64,000 nucleotides of DNA from Biscogniauxia marginata. Lineage: Eukaryota; Ascomycota; Sordariomycetes; Xylariales; Xylariaceae. The stretch covers positions 92,730-156,729 of the forward strand of contig MU404083.1 of assembly GCA_022695795.1 (NCBI GenBank), read 5' to 3'. The first letter of the stretch is position 1. Every line of letters starts with the position of its first letter. The translations under genes and the position numbers were made by a program. Positions 23,720 through 38,004 of the stretch are shown piece by piece. Under the pieces are notes generated by a model, which made no database searches, was not told the origin of the DNA, and saw nothing but the letters and a program-made list of their open reading frames with translations.

Positions 23720-25540
23720 GAAGCAAATTAAAAAAAGAAATTTATATTTTCTTTAAAAAAGAAAGTTTAAAGGGGGTTAAAGGTAGACCGGGCATGGGGT
23801 TATGGGTGTGTGTGCGCGTAGGTGATGTGTTATGCAATGTACAATAATGATTACGGCACGGGAGGAATTGTCTTAAGGGTTAGACTTATGAAGGCACTTT
23901 CCAACAAAGCTTTGCGTGGGACTCCTTTTTATCGCGAGCGCTATGGAAGACAGCGAAACCCCTTTTTGAAAGTTGATGATATCTGACGAGGTCACCGTAC
24001 CGAGATACTCTAATGCGAAGGTGGTCCTATGCTCGCCTCTATACCATATATACCCATTATTAAGGCCAATGGCTACGAAACGACCTAGATACGGCAGCAT
24101 TTTTGACTACAATAGTTCTCGTCAAATAGAGAAGTGAGAATATGTAACCTAGCCGGAGATAGTAGGGAACCACCCGACCCCGACGTTTTACCTACCTAGG
24201 CAGAGCTTGTAATTTTCTTTAGGAAGTTGAACGTCAAAGGGAAATATGTGCAAGGCAGCCGGAAAGCAGCCGACGTGGCTTGCTGTAGGACGCATACATG
24301 GCATGTCACCTTAGCGTGTCATGCATGAGACACACGTTTATGCCGGCATACCTACCCTAAACTAAACCTACGCCGGATCTTCAGAAGTTGAAGGGAGTTG
24401 AGAGTGGAGGGAGAGGGGAAGATGTAGGTACTGTACTGTTATGTACCTAGGTTGGTAGCTTACAACTTGTTCCACCGCGTGTTCCTTTCTGTCTATTGGG
24501 GTGGAGGTTGGTTGGTTATTGGCCAATTCGATGGATTAGACGAGTGGAATGAGCTCTTGGTTGTATAGTATGTAAGTGTATGTATCTGTATGTATGTATA
24601 TATAATACGAACTCGGTACATCTTCTGTGCTGGCCGCCACCGCCACTATCTCCGCCGTAGCCGACAGGACGTTGTTGGATTTGCCTGCCCATCAGACCTT
24701 GTTTAAAGAAAGGGAGAGGGGAAGAAGAAGAAAAAGAAACCTGGCAAGGGAGGCCTGGCCTCCCGTTCGGCCATGTCAGATTTCACCTGCATTTGCCCAT
24801 CTGCCAACCTGTCCCCGGACCTGTCAAGTTTGACCTTGGCTGCCAAATCTGGCCGAAGGATGCGTGTCTCGGGGCAGTGGTCATTTCGCTTGCCCGCTGC
24901 GCCCACAAAATTCCCGGCCCGTTTTCTCAATATTTTCATCTCGTTTCGTTTTTTTTTATTTCTAATTCCCGACTAACTAACACATACCCGACCGAGCTAG
25001 GTAGGTATGTATGTACCAAGCATCGATGAGGGCAATCAACCTCGGTATCCCGCAACACACTTACCTATTGGAAATCCATATCGGCGCCGCCAAACGACGA
25101 ATGTCATGGCGCTTGAGACATGCATACCGATAAATAAATAAAAATTCTGGGGCTAGCTAACTTACCAACGAGTTGTTCGGCCAGTCGGTCAGTCGTTCAG
25201 TCAAACGGAGTTGACGTGTAAGATGGATTAGATAGAATAGCCTGTCCGATAGACGCGGCGGTAGCATGGCACGGCATACATCCATTATTATTAGCTTATA
25301 TCTCACCTTGACATGTTCACTCCGCACCAAAAGCCTTTTGTTTCAGGGCATGACGAGCTAACCTACCTAGTTATAATATAATGTACGGTTTAGCTAGGAA
25401 GCTATCTATATGTAGGTATGTAGCTTGGCTGGGCCCATCTCCACTTGGTCAAGTTATTCAATCCGTCTTTCTCCGCTTCTCCTCATGACCTGGTCCCTTT
25501 TCTGGACTCTTCCCCTCCCCGACAGATAGACATACATATA

Positions 25541-25558
25541 GGTAGGTAGGTAGGTAGG
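25541..25558. repeat. (GGTA)n microsatellite
   Basis: Four and a half perfect GGTA units lie within a region dense in the same tetranucleotide on both strands. Confidence 0.8.
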
Positions 25559-26581
25559 ATATGATCGAGGTTCCAATGTACGGTGTAGATAGAAGATAGA
25601 CAAGTCAAACACACAACCCCGCGGCGCAGCAACTATGCACCTACAAGTTTCAACATCGAAATATTTATTTATATATGATACCTTTACCTTGTATATGAAA
25701 AAGATGAAAAAGGACAGAAATAAAAACCAAATAATGAGGAAAATTGAAACACATGCACATAACATCATAGACTGTGGCCAAGTCTTACTAGTATAAGTAT
25801 AGTTAGTGTAAGTACTATAGGTATAGTCTACTTATTCAAGTGCGCTTCTTCCCCACACGGCACGGTTCGGTCTTCTGGAACTGGGCCGGGCATCTCATGA
25901 TTCTTTTTAGTCCATTCCTTCCTCGTTAACTAGCGGTATTACATGCTTATCAAATACAGCAGACTGAGATAGCACATCAATAAGACTACTAATAAGGTTT
26001 AAGGCTAAGGTAGGTAGTAGGTAAATCATCTACTCTTATATACTTACCTCTAACTACCTACCTAGGTTATAGGTACTCAATGTAGACTGTATATCATAAC
26101 CTACCTGCCTACCTTACATCTACCTACATTGCATATAGACGACGTACGTAAACGTACATACATACATACGACGTTATCCAAAGATAGCCGAGAGACACGT
26201 CCCCGTTGGCCCCCGTCCGTCCGCCTCTTGGAGGGAGAGACTAGGAGACAGAGAGAAAATATCCCGAAAGGAAAGGTGCATACCCATCGCCATCGCATAC
26301 GCTTGCGACGCCCCGAGGCGAATCCTGTCATCGCTCCAACAAGCCACCACCTGCATTCGTACCAGACGTACATATACCTCCTATACATACGCAACGTGTT
26401 ATACCTACGTACATTCATACATCTACCTGTCTTACCCCGCGCCGCGCCGGTCATCATTGCGATTTTGGTGGTTGGTGCCTTTTTCATTTTCTTCGGTGGT
26501 GCTATTAGAGTGGGTTGGATTTCTTAAATGCGGTGATCCCGATCTTCCCCTAGTCTCTAGTGCCTCTCACTTTCTCTCGGC

Positions 26582-26603
26582 CTGTCTGTCTGTCTGTCTG
26601 TCT
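26582..26603. repeat. (CTGT)n microsatellite
   Basis: Five CTGT units lie inside a C/T-rich promoter tract (about 26550-26770) upstream of the LaeA-like gene. Confidence 0.8.
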
Positions 26604-26796
26604 CGTGTCTTTTCTTCCAATAGCATTTTCTTGTTGGTTACTGTTCCCTCTTTTTTCTTCTTCTTCTTGTTCTAGAAAAAGGCTAGTCCTTCCTCGCGTC
26701 TTTCCGGTTCTCCTCCTCTGCTTTTGGCTTCTTTCACTTTTTCTGTCATTTTTTGGATTTGTGCTCCTTTTTCATCTCTTTCGTCCCCACTTGGGG

Positions 26797-26811
26797 GTAT
26801 ATATATATAAG
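26797..26811 (+). promoter_or_regulatory. TATA-box region of the LaeA-like methyltransferase gene
   Basis: GGTATATATATATAAG follows a long C/T tract and lies about 230 bases before the ATG at 27041. That leaves room for a 5' leader that includes a GA repeat at 26848-26860. Assignment is by position and composition. Confidence 0.45.
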
Positions 26812-27040
26812 ACAGAGTGACCGCCTCTGCGCGAATTCGACAGCGAAGAGAGAGAGAGAGGCGGATCGATCCTCGCGACCAAAGAAAGGAAACAGGAGAT
26901 CGAACTGAGGGACCGCACAATATCGGTATTGATATCGGCTCCTAGATAAGTTCATACGTAGGTACCTACCTACTATTTTCAAGCGTCGCGCGCGCGCGAG
27001 AGAGCACACATACACGCAAAGCTCCCATCACCGCACAAAA

Positions 27041-29823
27041 ATGGCGGACCAGCCGACACCACCGGCCGCGATGTCTGCGGCGGCTGCAAGTAGCCCGTTA
27101 CCCCCAGGTCAGCAGCAGCAACATCAGCAGCCAGAGGAACCCGCGCTTATCGCCGCGGTAGTTCCCGAAGAAGAGGTACGCCTTTTCTCCCTTTCTCTTT
27201 CTTCGTTTTTCTTCTTCTTTTCTTCGCAGAAGGGACTGGCGGAGAGATGGCGTTTTGAGATGAGAGAGCCGCAGATGAAGGAGTAAGTGAGCGAGCGAAC
27301 TGCGCAACGGGAGTAAATTCGAAATTCTCGGTACCGCTAGGTGCGTCAAGCGGCGGAAGCGTTTTTTTTTTAAACTTTATTCGTCCGTTCGTCGGCACCG
27401 ATTCGGATTTCCTACTGCCGGGAATGGAATGAGGATAGTGAAAATGAGAACGAGAGTGACAGTGAGACGGAGCGAGAGAAAGAAAAAAAAATACATGTAG
27501 ACCTGAGGAACATATGAACTAACCATTTCTCTCTTATGAAATCCAGCTCGCTGAAGAAGATAACGACGATGGAGACTCGGCATTGGGAAGTGACGCGTAA
27601 GTTTACCTACCTACCTATTTGCCCCTTTTCCTTCTTTTTTCTCACCTTGCCTTTCCTATACTGACTCACCACCCTTGTCCTCTGCCATACCTTGCACTGA
27701 ACAACCCATACGCGCTCCTGGGTATAATGATGAGATGCGAGCTGAGCTAACAATCACCGACATAACAGCGCTAGCAGCACAAACTCCATCTCGGCGAGTA
27801 TCATGGAGTACCGCACGATCCAGGGCCGGACGTACCACAGCGAACGCCACAACTCATCGTACTTCACGCCCAACGATGAGCAGCAGCTGCAGTCGCAGGA
27901 CCTCACGTAAGTTTAGCCAGCCTCCGGCGTGGGACCTTTCTTCCCCCTTTATGTGTTCGTGTAGGAAGTTGAGCAGGATGAAAGCAGACCCGGAGCTCCG
28001 GTCTGGTCTAGAAGTTTGGGGTGCATATATGGTTTTATGTCAAAGAACGGGAAGGATGATTTAGATGGCGGATCAACAGATACTGAAAGAGTGAGACTGA
28101 CTAACGATGGGTTCTGCATGAATTAGTCACCACTATCTCATGGTGCTGCTTGACAACAAGCTCTACCTCCCGCCGATTAAGAGCGAGAATCTCGAAGTGA
28201 GTTGCCCGCGGACACAACCTGTTTTCTAGCACGAGCGGATATGTGTACCAGTATATCCGAATCGATGCACGGGGTGCATAATGACTTACACGTTACCTTG
28301 CCTGGCAGAAAGTATTGGATGTAGGAACAGGATCAGGTATGTACACCCACACGCGTGCGAGGGATCTTGCCTTGTAGCGTGTTATTTCGTGGCCTCCAGG
28401 ACAACGTGCTAAGAAAGATACAGGAATATGGGCCATGTAGGTGGTTATTGCTTACCTATATCCATGACTTGCACCATCTAACCCTGATCAAAAAAAATAT
28501 TTATCCCCCCCCAAAAACTAACACTACCCCCTATAGTGACCTAGCAGACCAATACCCGCACACCGAAATCATCGGCACGGACCTCTCGCCCACGATGCCG
28601 CTCTGGGTGCCGCCGAACGTGAAGTTCGAGATCGACGACCTGACGCAGCCGTGGACGTGGGCGCCGAACTCGTTCGACCTGGTGCACGCGCGGTACCTGT
28701 TCGGGGCGGTGGCGGACTGGACCGAGCTGTTCCGGCAGGCGTACCGGTGCTGCAAGCCGGGGGGCTGGGTGCAGTCGGCCGAGGCCGACGTCGAGATCCT
28801 GAGCGACGACGGGACCGTGCTCCCCGACAGCGCCATGAACACCTTCTGGAACATGCTGTACCGCGAGGGCGGGCGCAAGCTCGGCGTCAGCTTCCAGGTT
28901 ATCAAGGAAGGGCTGCAGCGCAAGGGCATGGAGGAGGCGGGGTTCGTGGACATACAGGAGCTCAATCATAAGGTGCGTTTATTTTTATTTTTTATGAATT
29001 CTATTTATTGTTCCCGATGATTTGTGACGTGATGTCGATGTGATGGAACGCCTAGGAGCTTTTTTCTTTTTATATAGAGGTACCTACACATGACGGTTTG
29101 CTATGTCGTTGACTTCGCGGCACGTGAGGTAAAGCAAGGGATGAAAAAAAGGAGATATGGATATTCCGTCAGTCGGGGAGAGAGAGAGAGAGGGCATGGG
29201 ATTCCTTGGATTTAAGTCGTTATCCTTGCTCCCGGGCTACTGCTGCTGCGGTACTATGTTGCACTACAGCGCTTGTCCACGGACACGGGGTATCATGTGA
29301 TGATGATGTAGTGCACATGCTCTTCTTGGCTGCGACTGTGTGGTTCCAATTTTGATAGATCAGTGCATACTGACGCATATGCTGCCCTTTAGCTACCTTG
29401 CGGCGCCTGGCCCCAAGATCCGAAGCTCGCGGAGGTCGGCACGTACCTTCAGGCGACGATGCTGAACGACGTCGAAGGTAAGCTGGGAGCTCCTTTATAA
29501 TCATCTGCATCTACCCCCTTCACTTTTTCTTTTTTTCTTTTTTAGGTTCCGATTTTACACAATCAGTTTCTATCTTCCCCTCTCACTTTCCTTTCCCTTC
29601 CCTTCTCTTTCCCTCCCAACACTTATTACTCGTCATCCCCCTCCCCTCTCGCTGACGTATGAAACCAGGCTACACCCTCTTTCTCTGGAACACCGTCGTG
29701 GGTGAGGACGCGCCGGGCTACCAGGAATCCCTAGCCTACATGCGCAGGGAGCTCAAGAGCAGGCGTATCCACGGCTACATGAAGGTCCGGTACGTGTGGG
29801 GCCGGAAGCCGGAGAATGCTTGA
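27041..29823 (+). CDS. LaeA/UMTA-type SAM-dependent methyltransferase, nine exons
   Basis: Exons are 27041-27175, 27547-27596, 27769-27906, 28127-28196, 28309-28336, 28424-28436 (13 nt), 28537-28972, 29393-29477 and 29669-29823. They total 1110 nt and 369 residues, all in phase with consensus donors. A disordered Ala/Gln-rich N-terminus leads into YRTIQGRTYH and HHYLMVLLDNKLYLPP. SAM motif I, VLDVGTGSGIWAIDLADQYP, is assembled across three exons (residues about 133-152). IIGTDLSP and VKFEIDDL are the acidic loop and motif II, with a CKPGGW motif later. The C-terminus is IHGYMKVRYVWGRKP, the hallmark of LaeA-like (Llm/UMTA) fungal methyltransferases. Members regulate secondary metabolism and development or modify small molecules, and which role applies here is not visible. 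No biosynthetic backbone gene is adjacent. The start is the first ATG after the TATA region. Confidence 0.88.
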
Positions 29824-31766
29824 TTCTCCAAAGTTGTTCTCATTTCCTCCGAAGGAAAGCAGAAAAAAAGAAGAAAAAAAGAGGGGAAAATAAATTTCAA
29901 CGCTGATCTTGCAGAGGCATCTTATGGAGGATATGTAGCGAGGTATTCAGTCGCGAAGATTACTAACCATGATGAGGTGCGGAGCACGTACATGCATAGG
30001 AGAGGGTTTACCCAGATACATACATATATTGGTCGATTATCATGAGCATGGTGTACATAGCGGGAAGGTGCTGTTATACGCGAAGAGAAGAGCATTAGCA
30101 TGGGGGTGCCATCAGTGCGTAGGATGTTAAAATAATAGAAATAGGGAAGGAAAAAAAAAAGAGGGGGAAGGGGGGGGAGAGAGAACCGAGTACATATTGG
30201 GTCCGTTGAGGAGTTTTTGTCTTCTTTCTTACACTTGACGAAATAATGAGCTATGATCGATTAATGAATATTACGTGATGGCCTTGCTTCTCGCTCGTGC
30301 ATATGGAGGATAGGGCGCAAGACTAGGGCTGGGTACAGTAAGCTAGCAGGTAGGGTAGGTAAGTAAGTAAGATGCGGGCGATCAAGTCCCGTCGGTGTGA
30401 TAACTCAGTATGGTGTTCATGTATGTGTGATGGGGGGCTCCTGGCTGGGGGAGCAAAGTCGAGCTCGTGCGAGTCTAGACGAAAAAAAACCAGTCCCCCT
30501 TTCCCTCCCCAAACGTCGCGACTTTCCTCTTACCCAATTTCATCGGCACATTGTCCCATACGAGCACCGAGCTAATAAGTCTACCACGCAGATGAACAGA
30601 CGGGAGCCGACCTCCGATGCTTACTTTCCTTTCCAGCGCGTCCCGGTACTACGTCTCAGGTACCTAACCTAGGTAGGTAGGAACCCAAAGCCGGACGAGA
30701 ACACAAGAAGGACCAACACGAACTGCATCCATCTCTGGGCAGCCTCAGGTATGGCTGGCGATGAGCCGCCTGCGAAACAACACGTCCCCGGCTTCCGCCG
30801 TCCATTATGATGCCCAGGAAACCCCGTGGACGTGTAACTAACCCCCGGGTTTGGTCTAGAAGCGCGGTGTAACTGTATGTGATTCAGAGAGCGCTCGCGT
30901 AACCAAGGTGCGTCATAGATCAGGCGTCGGGCCCTGTCTCGACTGAACTTGGACTATATAGTCGGATTCCCCCTTCGAAGACACCATACAGGCGGCATCG
31001 GTTGATCTAACGGCCAGGCTAACGCCGGCTAGGTCTTGCGGTATCGTCTAAATGGAATGCGCACGTATGAGACAACCAAACTTCTATAGCTTTACACGTC
31101 ATAAGGATAAGATCGATGGTATATTGGTACAGTTAGCAGTATATGTGCTTCGCATATCTAGACGATTTATTATACAAGCTGCAAGACGCAAAAGAAAAAA
31201 AAACCGGAAAAGAAAAAAGGATTCGTCGAGATCGTGATTAAATGATGCTATGGATTTTTAGTTCTGCTCGTCTGAGAACGAGCGAGGTATCGATGTCAGA
31301 TGCCGTAACCTTCTCGCTCATAATATAGGTGATTGGAGTTAGTTCCTCTCGCCCATGTAATCGTGTATAACACAGCCCCAAACTCCCCAGGCCCTCTAGC
31401 CTGCCCACGAATGCCTATCCCAATAAGCACATTAATATACCTCCGAGGGGGACAACCCCTTTATGTAGGCTGTTGGTTGTAAACGCAATAACAGCTTTGA
31501 AACAGTATCATAACATATCCAACTGTCGACCCCCCAGTCTCCGGGCTAAGGATAATGACCGTCTTTGGGGAGAAGAGGATTGCCAAACTTTTTGAGCCTA
31601 GCCATGTCTCTACGACTCTAGAAGAATTCGTTTGAGAGCAGTGGCGGGACCAGCCAGTAAAGTAAGATGCCACTGGGCATGTTGAAACATTATCTAACAA
31701 TGATCATCGTAAAGGGGTAAAAGAACAGTCAAAAAGAGATAGTGGTCGTTAGCACAGGAGCACGTA
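29824..31766. other. Convergent 3' region between methyltransferase and PEX16
   Basis: It contains purine-rich 3' UTR sequence (29830-30190) and AT-rich filler. Small frames such as 30397-30672 lack motifs. No gene is supported. Confidence 0.55.
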
Positions 31767-32927
31767 TCATGCACTGGTGCTGAAGTAGTAATTCTCCCAT
31801 AGGTACTCGTAATCCTCCAGTATCCCGGAGACGAGACTGGGCATGCGACGCTGAACGCCATGCACCACGCCCTTGGTGAAGTTCTCGTAGAATGCGCCTC
31901 TCATCGCCCACCATCCGGCAGCCCAATACCTCTTGCCCCATTCTTCTTGCTCTAGGGCGGTGCTACGGAGGCTACGGTCCCGTAGCTGTCGGACGGTGTA
32001 GTCTATGCTTATGCCGATTAACCAGGGCGTCCAAGATTTCTTATCCTTGCTCCTTGACAACGCGGTGGCATAGATCAACGGCGTGAGAATGTGCAAAATC
32101 TCTGCAGCCTGTCCGGAGCCCGATAGGGTATTGAGTAGCTTGGCCGCAGGCTTGATATCGTCGGCTGTCAAGACTCGGCTCTGCAGGTAAGAGCCGACGT
32201 CGCGTGGGCTCGGTAGGCTTGGGAGGGAAGAGCCGGTCCGTGGCATTATCCACTCCTTCTCGTGTGCTGCCTTGGCCGACTCGGACATGTGATTGACCTC
32301 CTCGCCCATCAGCTCTCGTAACATGGCACCGTCGTCTTCTTGGGACTCGTCAGGCGGCAGTGGTTCTCGCTCGGGGAGCACCGGGGTGACCAGAGGCCTC
32401 GAGTTAGTTATGCGCATCAGAAGCAGGCGGCATACGGCCTTGATAGCCTCCAAGACTATGACGACACGCCAGCGTATCCTCTCGCCCCGGCGCTTTGCAG
32501 CCATCTCCCACAGCAACTCGGTGTATTGGACGATCTGCAGCAGCAAGGCTACCCTCCGGTACAGCTTGCTCTTGGTGGTCCAGAACTGGGTGTAACGCGC
32601 GTGCGGACTCGGTATGCGGGGGGCAAGGGAGGGTATCTTGGCGAGAGCGCGGCGGAGGACGGCATCGTGGTAGAGGGAGAGAAGCTGGACGCCGGAATGG
32701 AGGGTCTCGGAGGCGATTTCGGCATCGCGAAAGCGGCCGGGGATTATGTAGGTCAAGGACCGCAGTGCGCTCTCGATCTGGGATACCTGGTGGGCGTTCT
32801 TGGTGATGAAGTCGCTGTACAGGTGCAACCACTTCGGAGGCATCGCCAACACGCTCTTGATGGGATTCCGCGATGGTTGACTCGTGCGCGAGATACTTCT
32901 TGTGGGGTTGTGGGATTGAGATGACAT
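31767..32927 (-). CDS. pex16: Peroxisomal membrane protein PEX16 (peroxin-16)
   Basis: This is a single-exon frame of 386 residues from the ATG at 32927. The conserved Pex16 core begins MPPKWLHLYSDFITKNA (inner ATG at 32843, which would give 358 residues) and continues with QIESALRSLTYIIPGRF and GVQLLSLYHD. Central hydrophobic segments and a C-terminal WGKRYWAAGWWAMRGAFYENF block follow, then a tail ending YLWENYYFSTSA. Pex16 sits in the ER and peroxisome membrane and recruits peroxisomal membrane proteins with Pex3 and Pex19. In fungi it also affects Woronin body and peroxisome formation. The frame stays open upstream to 33245, but that part looks like leader. The polar 28-residue extension before MPPKW may or may not be translated. 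Confidence 0.92.
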   Translation of the reverse strand: MSSQSHNPTRSISRTSQPSRNPIKSVLAMPPKWLHLYSDFITKNAHQVSQIESALRSLTYIIPGRFRDAEIASETLHSGVQLLSLYHDAVLRRALAKIPSLAPRIPSPHARYTQFWTTKSKLYRRVALLLQIVQYTELLWEMAAKRRGERIRWRVVIVLEAIKAVCRLLLMRITNSRPLVTPVLPEREPLPPDESQEDDGAMLRELMGEEVNHMSESAKAAHEKEWIMPRTGSSLPSLPSPRDVGSYLQSRVLTADDIKPAAKLLNTLSGSGQAAEILHILTPLIYATALSRSKDKKSWTPWLIGISIDYTVRQLRDRSLRSTALEQEEWGKRYWAAGWWAMRGAFYENFTKGVVHGVQRRMPSLVSGILEDYEYLWENYYFSTSA

Positions 32928-33784
32928 CACCCGAGGATTAAAACAATTGGACAGGAATTGAAGCTGTAAAGGAAGGCATGCGCGGAGAAGAGAAAGATAG
33001 GATGGGAGGGCAAGTCGGAGGGCAGGTCGAAGAGCATGGATGGAGGATGGAAGCGGATGACCGATTGATGGATGTGCAGGTTGTCGGGATTCGTTCGAAA
33101 AAGCCCAAAGGACGGGACGCCAAGACCAAATTGACAGCACTCCGTCGGCAGCTGCTGAAACCTTACTTCCAACAGTCTTTGCCTCGGTATAAACTTTTAG
33201 CGGGAAGTAAAGATGCTTGGACCACATACGTCCGGTATCCGCCAAGTCTTGCCTCTTCTGTCAAGTCTACGTGCACGGACCACGTATCTTATAAGATGTA
33301 CATACGAACATTAATTTGTAGGTATCACAACTTCTTAACAGATCCTGTGAAGATAGATTGTGAGCTGGCTAGTATACTGCTTACTCTTTAGATATTATTA
33401 ATTAATAGATAGAAACTTGGTGTCTTGAATGTCCATAGGACTATACACAGACTATACACAGAATAGTAGCAAATAACATCTTATTTACCCAAGTTTAGTC
33501 ACCAAACCTGTACTCGTAAGGTAATCTCTGCGATGATCTATATTATATGCCCTGCTTTATTGAATATGCCGCGTAGCGAATATATGAAGAAATTAAACCA
33601 CTACTTACATCTTACACTCTCTGATAATACTAGGTATTATTAATCGTCCACTAAAAGACATTCCAGCATAAGTATTATTAAAATAAAAAAAAGCAGAAGG
33701 GGGAGATGGCTTGAGATATAATTATTATAGTCGTTGTAACATCCATAACGGATGAAAGCGAGGTAAACAGAAGTATCGCTCTAA
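32928..33784. other. PEX16 promoter and esterase 3' region
   Basis: PEX16 upstream sequence occupies the left part and AT-rich 3' flanking sequence of the esterase the right part (33380-33780). No gene is seen. Confidence 0.55.
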
Positions 33785-35684
<1,900 letters not shown>

Positions 35685-36542
35685 AACTTGTCGAGAGCAG
35701 CAATTGACGGCATTCTGATACCGAAATATGGAAGGAAACGTTCATCAAAGGGATGATTGGTTAATAAGTAGACGGATTGGCGAGATCATGTCTAAGTCAT
35801 CCCTTGCATTAGGTCGCTGATCATAGCCCCTCACGAAAGTCCAGGCTTGATACCCCTAGTCTCCGGAGATGCTGAATGCTGACTGACGCTATCAACTCTG
35901 TCCCTTTAAAACATAGCTCACTCCTACTTTCGCGAATCATAGACTTCATAAATCCCTGTCAGCTACTTTTAGCCCTCCTTCTTGTTTGGCCTGATTGAGC
36001 TTAATTCTGACATTTAATGTTAAGTAAAGCATTCATTGATATGATCATGGCATAGGTACGCGGAATACCGAGTATACTAACTAACCTCAGCTTACATCTC
36101 ATTTCTATAGCTTCAACTTCTTAGTCAGAAAATAGGCAACTGATCCTACATCCCTACCGATAGAAGTGTGCAGGTATATAAATACGCCGCTGAATACTTC
36201 GAGGATCCTTGAAAGGTAAAGATACTATAATCCTTGTTTTAATAACATCTTGTAAACGACGGAGTAATTACGTGCTTATAGCAGCATCGTACACATAAAT
36301 ATGAACTCACCTAGTTAGAGCATTATCGAAATTATTCCAATAATAGTTAAATCGGAAATAATGATACAAGGCCATGGCTTTGACGAGTATAACACCGAAC
36401 AGCGGTGACATGAAGACATCATTTCATTCATCATTACAAGACCACGACAATCTGCATATATAGTTCCAAACACCATTTCAAAGACGTGGTAGTCATGATG
36501 ACCTACAATTGCATGAATCCCCACATGTGCGAGTGAGTATTA
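35685..36542. other. Esterase promoter and P450 3' region
   Basis: AT-rich, with no gene seen. Right-hand sequence after the P450 stop (36300-36540) is 3' flank. Confidence 0.55.
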
Positions 36543-38004
36543 TCAGCCAGCCCTCGGCTTCACCCTGACGTAGAAGTCCACCGGCCGCAGGTTAAACCAC
36601 CCGTCCTGCTCGAGCCGGTAGTCCGGGTCCGCCATCTCGAAGTCGACCTCGAGGAGCAGCTTCGCCAGCACGGTCACGCTCCACTGCCACGCCCAGTGCT
36701 TCCCGATGCACTCGCGCTTGCCGTTGCCGAACCACTTCTTGACGCCCGCGGGCAGGGCCTCGAACGCGCCGCCGGACATCATGCGCTCGGGCCGGAACGC
36801 GAGCGGGTCCGCGAACACGGCCGGGTCGCGGTTCACGCCCGCGAGCACCACGATCACGGCCTGGTCGTGCGCAATCTGGTACTTGCCGCCGCCGAGGAGC
36901 ACGGGGCTCTTGTCCGCTTTGTCGCCCCGCGGGATCGGCTCGATGTTGAACCCCGGCGCCGCGAACGAGAGGCGCAGCGACTCGCGCACGATGCCCTCGA
37001 CGTACTTGAGCTGCGACAGGTGCTCGTGGGTGAGCTCACCGCCACCGCCACCGCCAGACCCGACGACCGCGTCTAGCTCCTCGCGGGCCGCGGCGATGGC
37101 CTCCGGGTTTTGTAGCAGGAAGTAGATGCTGGTCGCGAGCAGGGCCGGCGCCGTGCTGCTACCGATGGGCATGGAGACGATCTCGTCGATGACCTGAGAG
37201 TCGGTTAGAGCGGTGCCGGTCTCGGGGTCCTGCGCGTTCATCAGCGCGGCGAGGAGGTCCTGGCGCGGTGTCGGGTTCTCCTTGCGGTGCTGCACCATCT
37301 CCGCCGCGTAGGTCCGCATGGTCTTGGTGGCGGTCTTGAACTTGCCGCTGTATAGCAGCCAGTTGAGGAAGCCCGGCCGTGTCGGGCGCTTCATGGCCTC
37401 GGAAGTCGAATCCTCCACTGCCGTGGCACTTGGGATTCAGCAATTATTATATCTCTTGGGTACATAGAAGTTACTTACTTCCTTTCAACATAGGGTGCTC
37501 GGGGCCCTCGAGGCAGTTGAGCTTCTTGCCGTAGAGCGTCAACGTGGTCGCTTCTAGGTTCAACCTATTCAATTGTCCAACTGCAGAGACCTCGTTATTA
37601 GCTCCCAGAGATTTCCATTTGGCGATAAGCTCGCTGGCGGTGTCCCGCATCTCGGTGAATCGTTCCGACAAAGATTGCGGTTTGAGTGTCGGCGCGATGA
37701 TGCGGTGGGCAATGCCCCAGCTCTGCTCGTGGTCGAAAGCTGTGAACAAAGCATCGTGGACGGCGTAGCGGATCTCGACTATCGGGCCTCCCACGAACTT
37801 TCGGAAACGCTTCTCATCGCATAGCTCCTCCGCGAGTGCCGCGCCGGCGACGAAGACCAGCGTCTGACCGAGGACTTTGATCTGGAATATCTCTCCGTAC
37901 TTCTCAGACAGTTTCTTCAGGGATGCCCAGGTGTTTTGGGGGTCCACGTCGAATATGTTTCCCAGAAGAGGCACTCCAGGGGGCTGAGGAATAGGAACCG
38001 ACAT
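36543..38004 (-). CDS. Cytochrome P450, CYP505/BM3-like heme domain without reductase
   Basis: Exons are 38004-37479 and 37417-36543 (GTAAGT donor, CAG acceptor), giving 466 residues, a complete heme domain. The N-terminus MSVPIPQPPGVPLLGNIFDV lacks a membrane anchor and, with EKYGEIFQI and CDEKRF, follows the soluble P450foxy/BM3 class. Normal landmarks are ExxR E321-SL-R324, PERM at 385-388, and the heme loop FGNGKRECIG with the thiolate C412. The I-helix reads IGSST (260-264), so the usual acidic residue before the conserved Thr is Ser. The frame stops at PRAG with no flavodoxin or FAD/NADPH domain downstream. Fungal relatives are usually fused to the reductase and hydroxylate fatty acids. 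This one must use a separate redox partner or be altered. An upstream in-frame Met at 38025 exists. It lies next to the secreted esterase on the same strand. Confidence 0.9.

Larger units (their letters stand above)
23720..27040. other. Intergenic region with TACCTA-rich sequence and long promoter
   Basis: No gene is supported. The stretch 24180-26130 is rich in CTACCTA/TAGGTAG words. It contains a GGTA repeat at 25541-25558. From about 26550 a strongly pyrimidine-rich tract with a GTCT microsatellite leads to a TATA element and the 5' leader of the methyltransferase gene. Confidence 0.5.

Noticed and set aside
26101..26527. Frames of about 130 codons on both strands
   Set aside because: Built from TACCTA/TACATAC repeats and C/T tracts in a promoter region. 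Translation is low complexity.
32340..32924. 194-codon plus-strand frame opposite PEX16
   Set aside because: Low-complexity Gly-rich translation, antisense to a clear PEX16 coding region.
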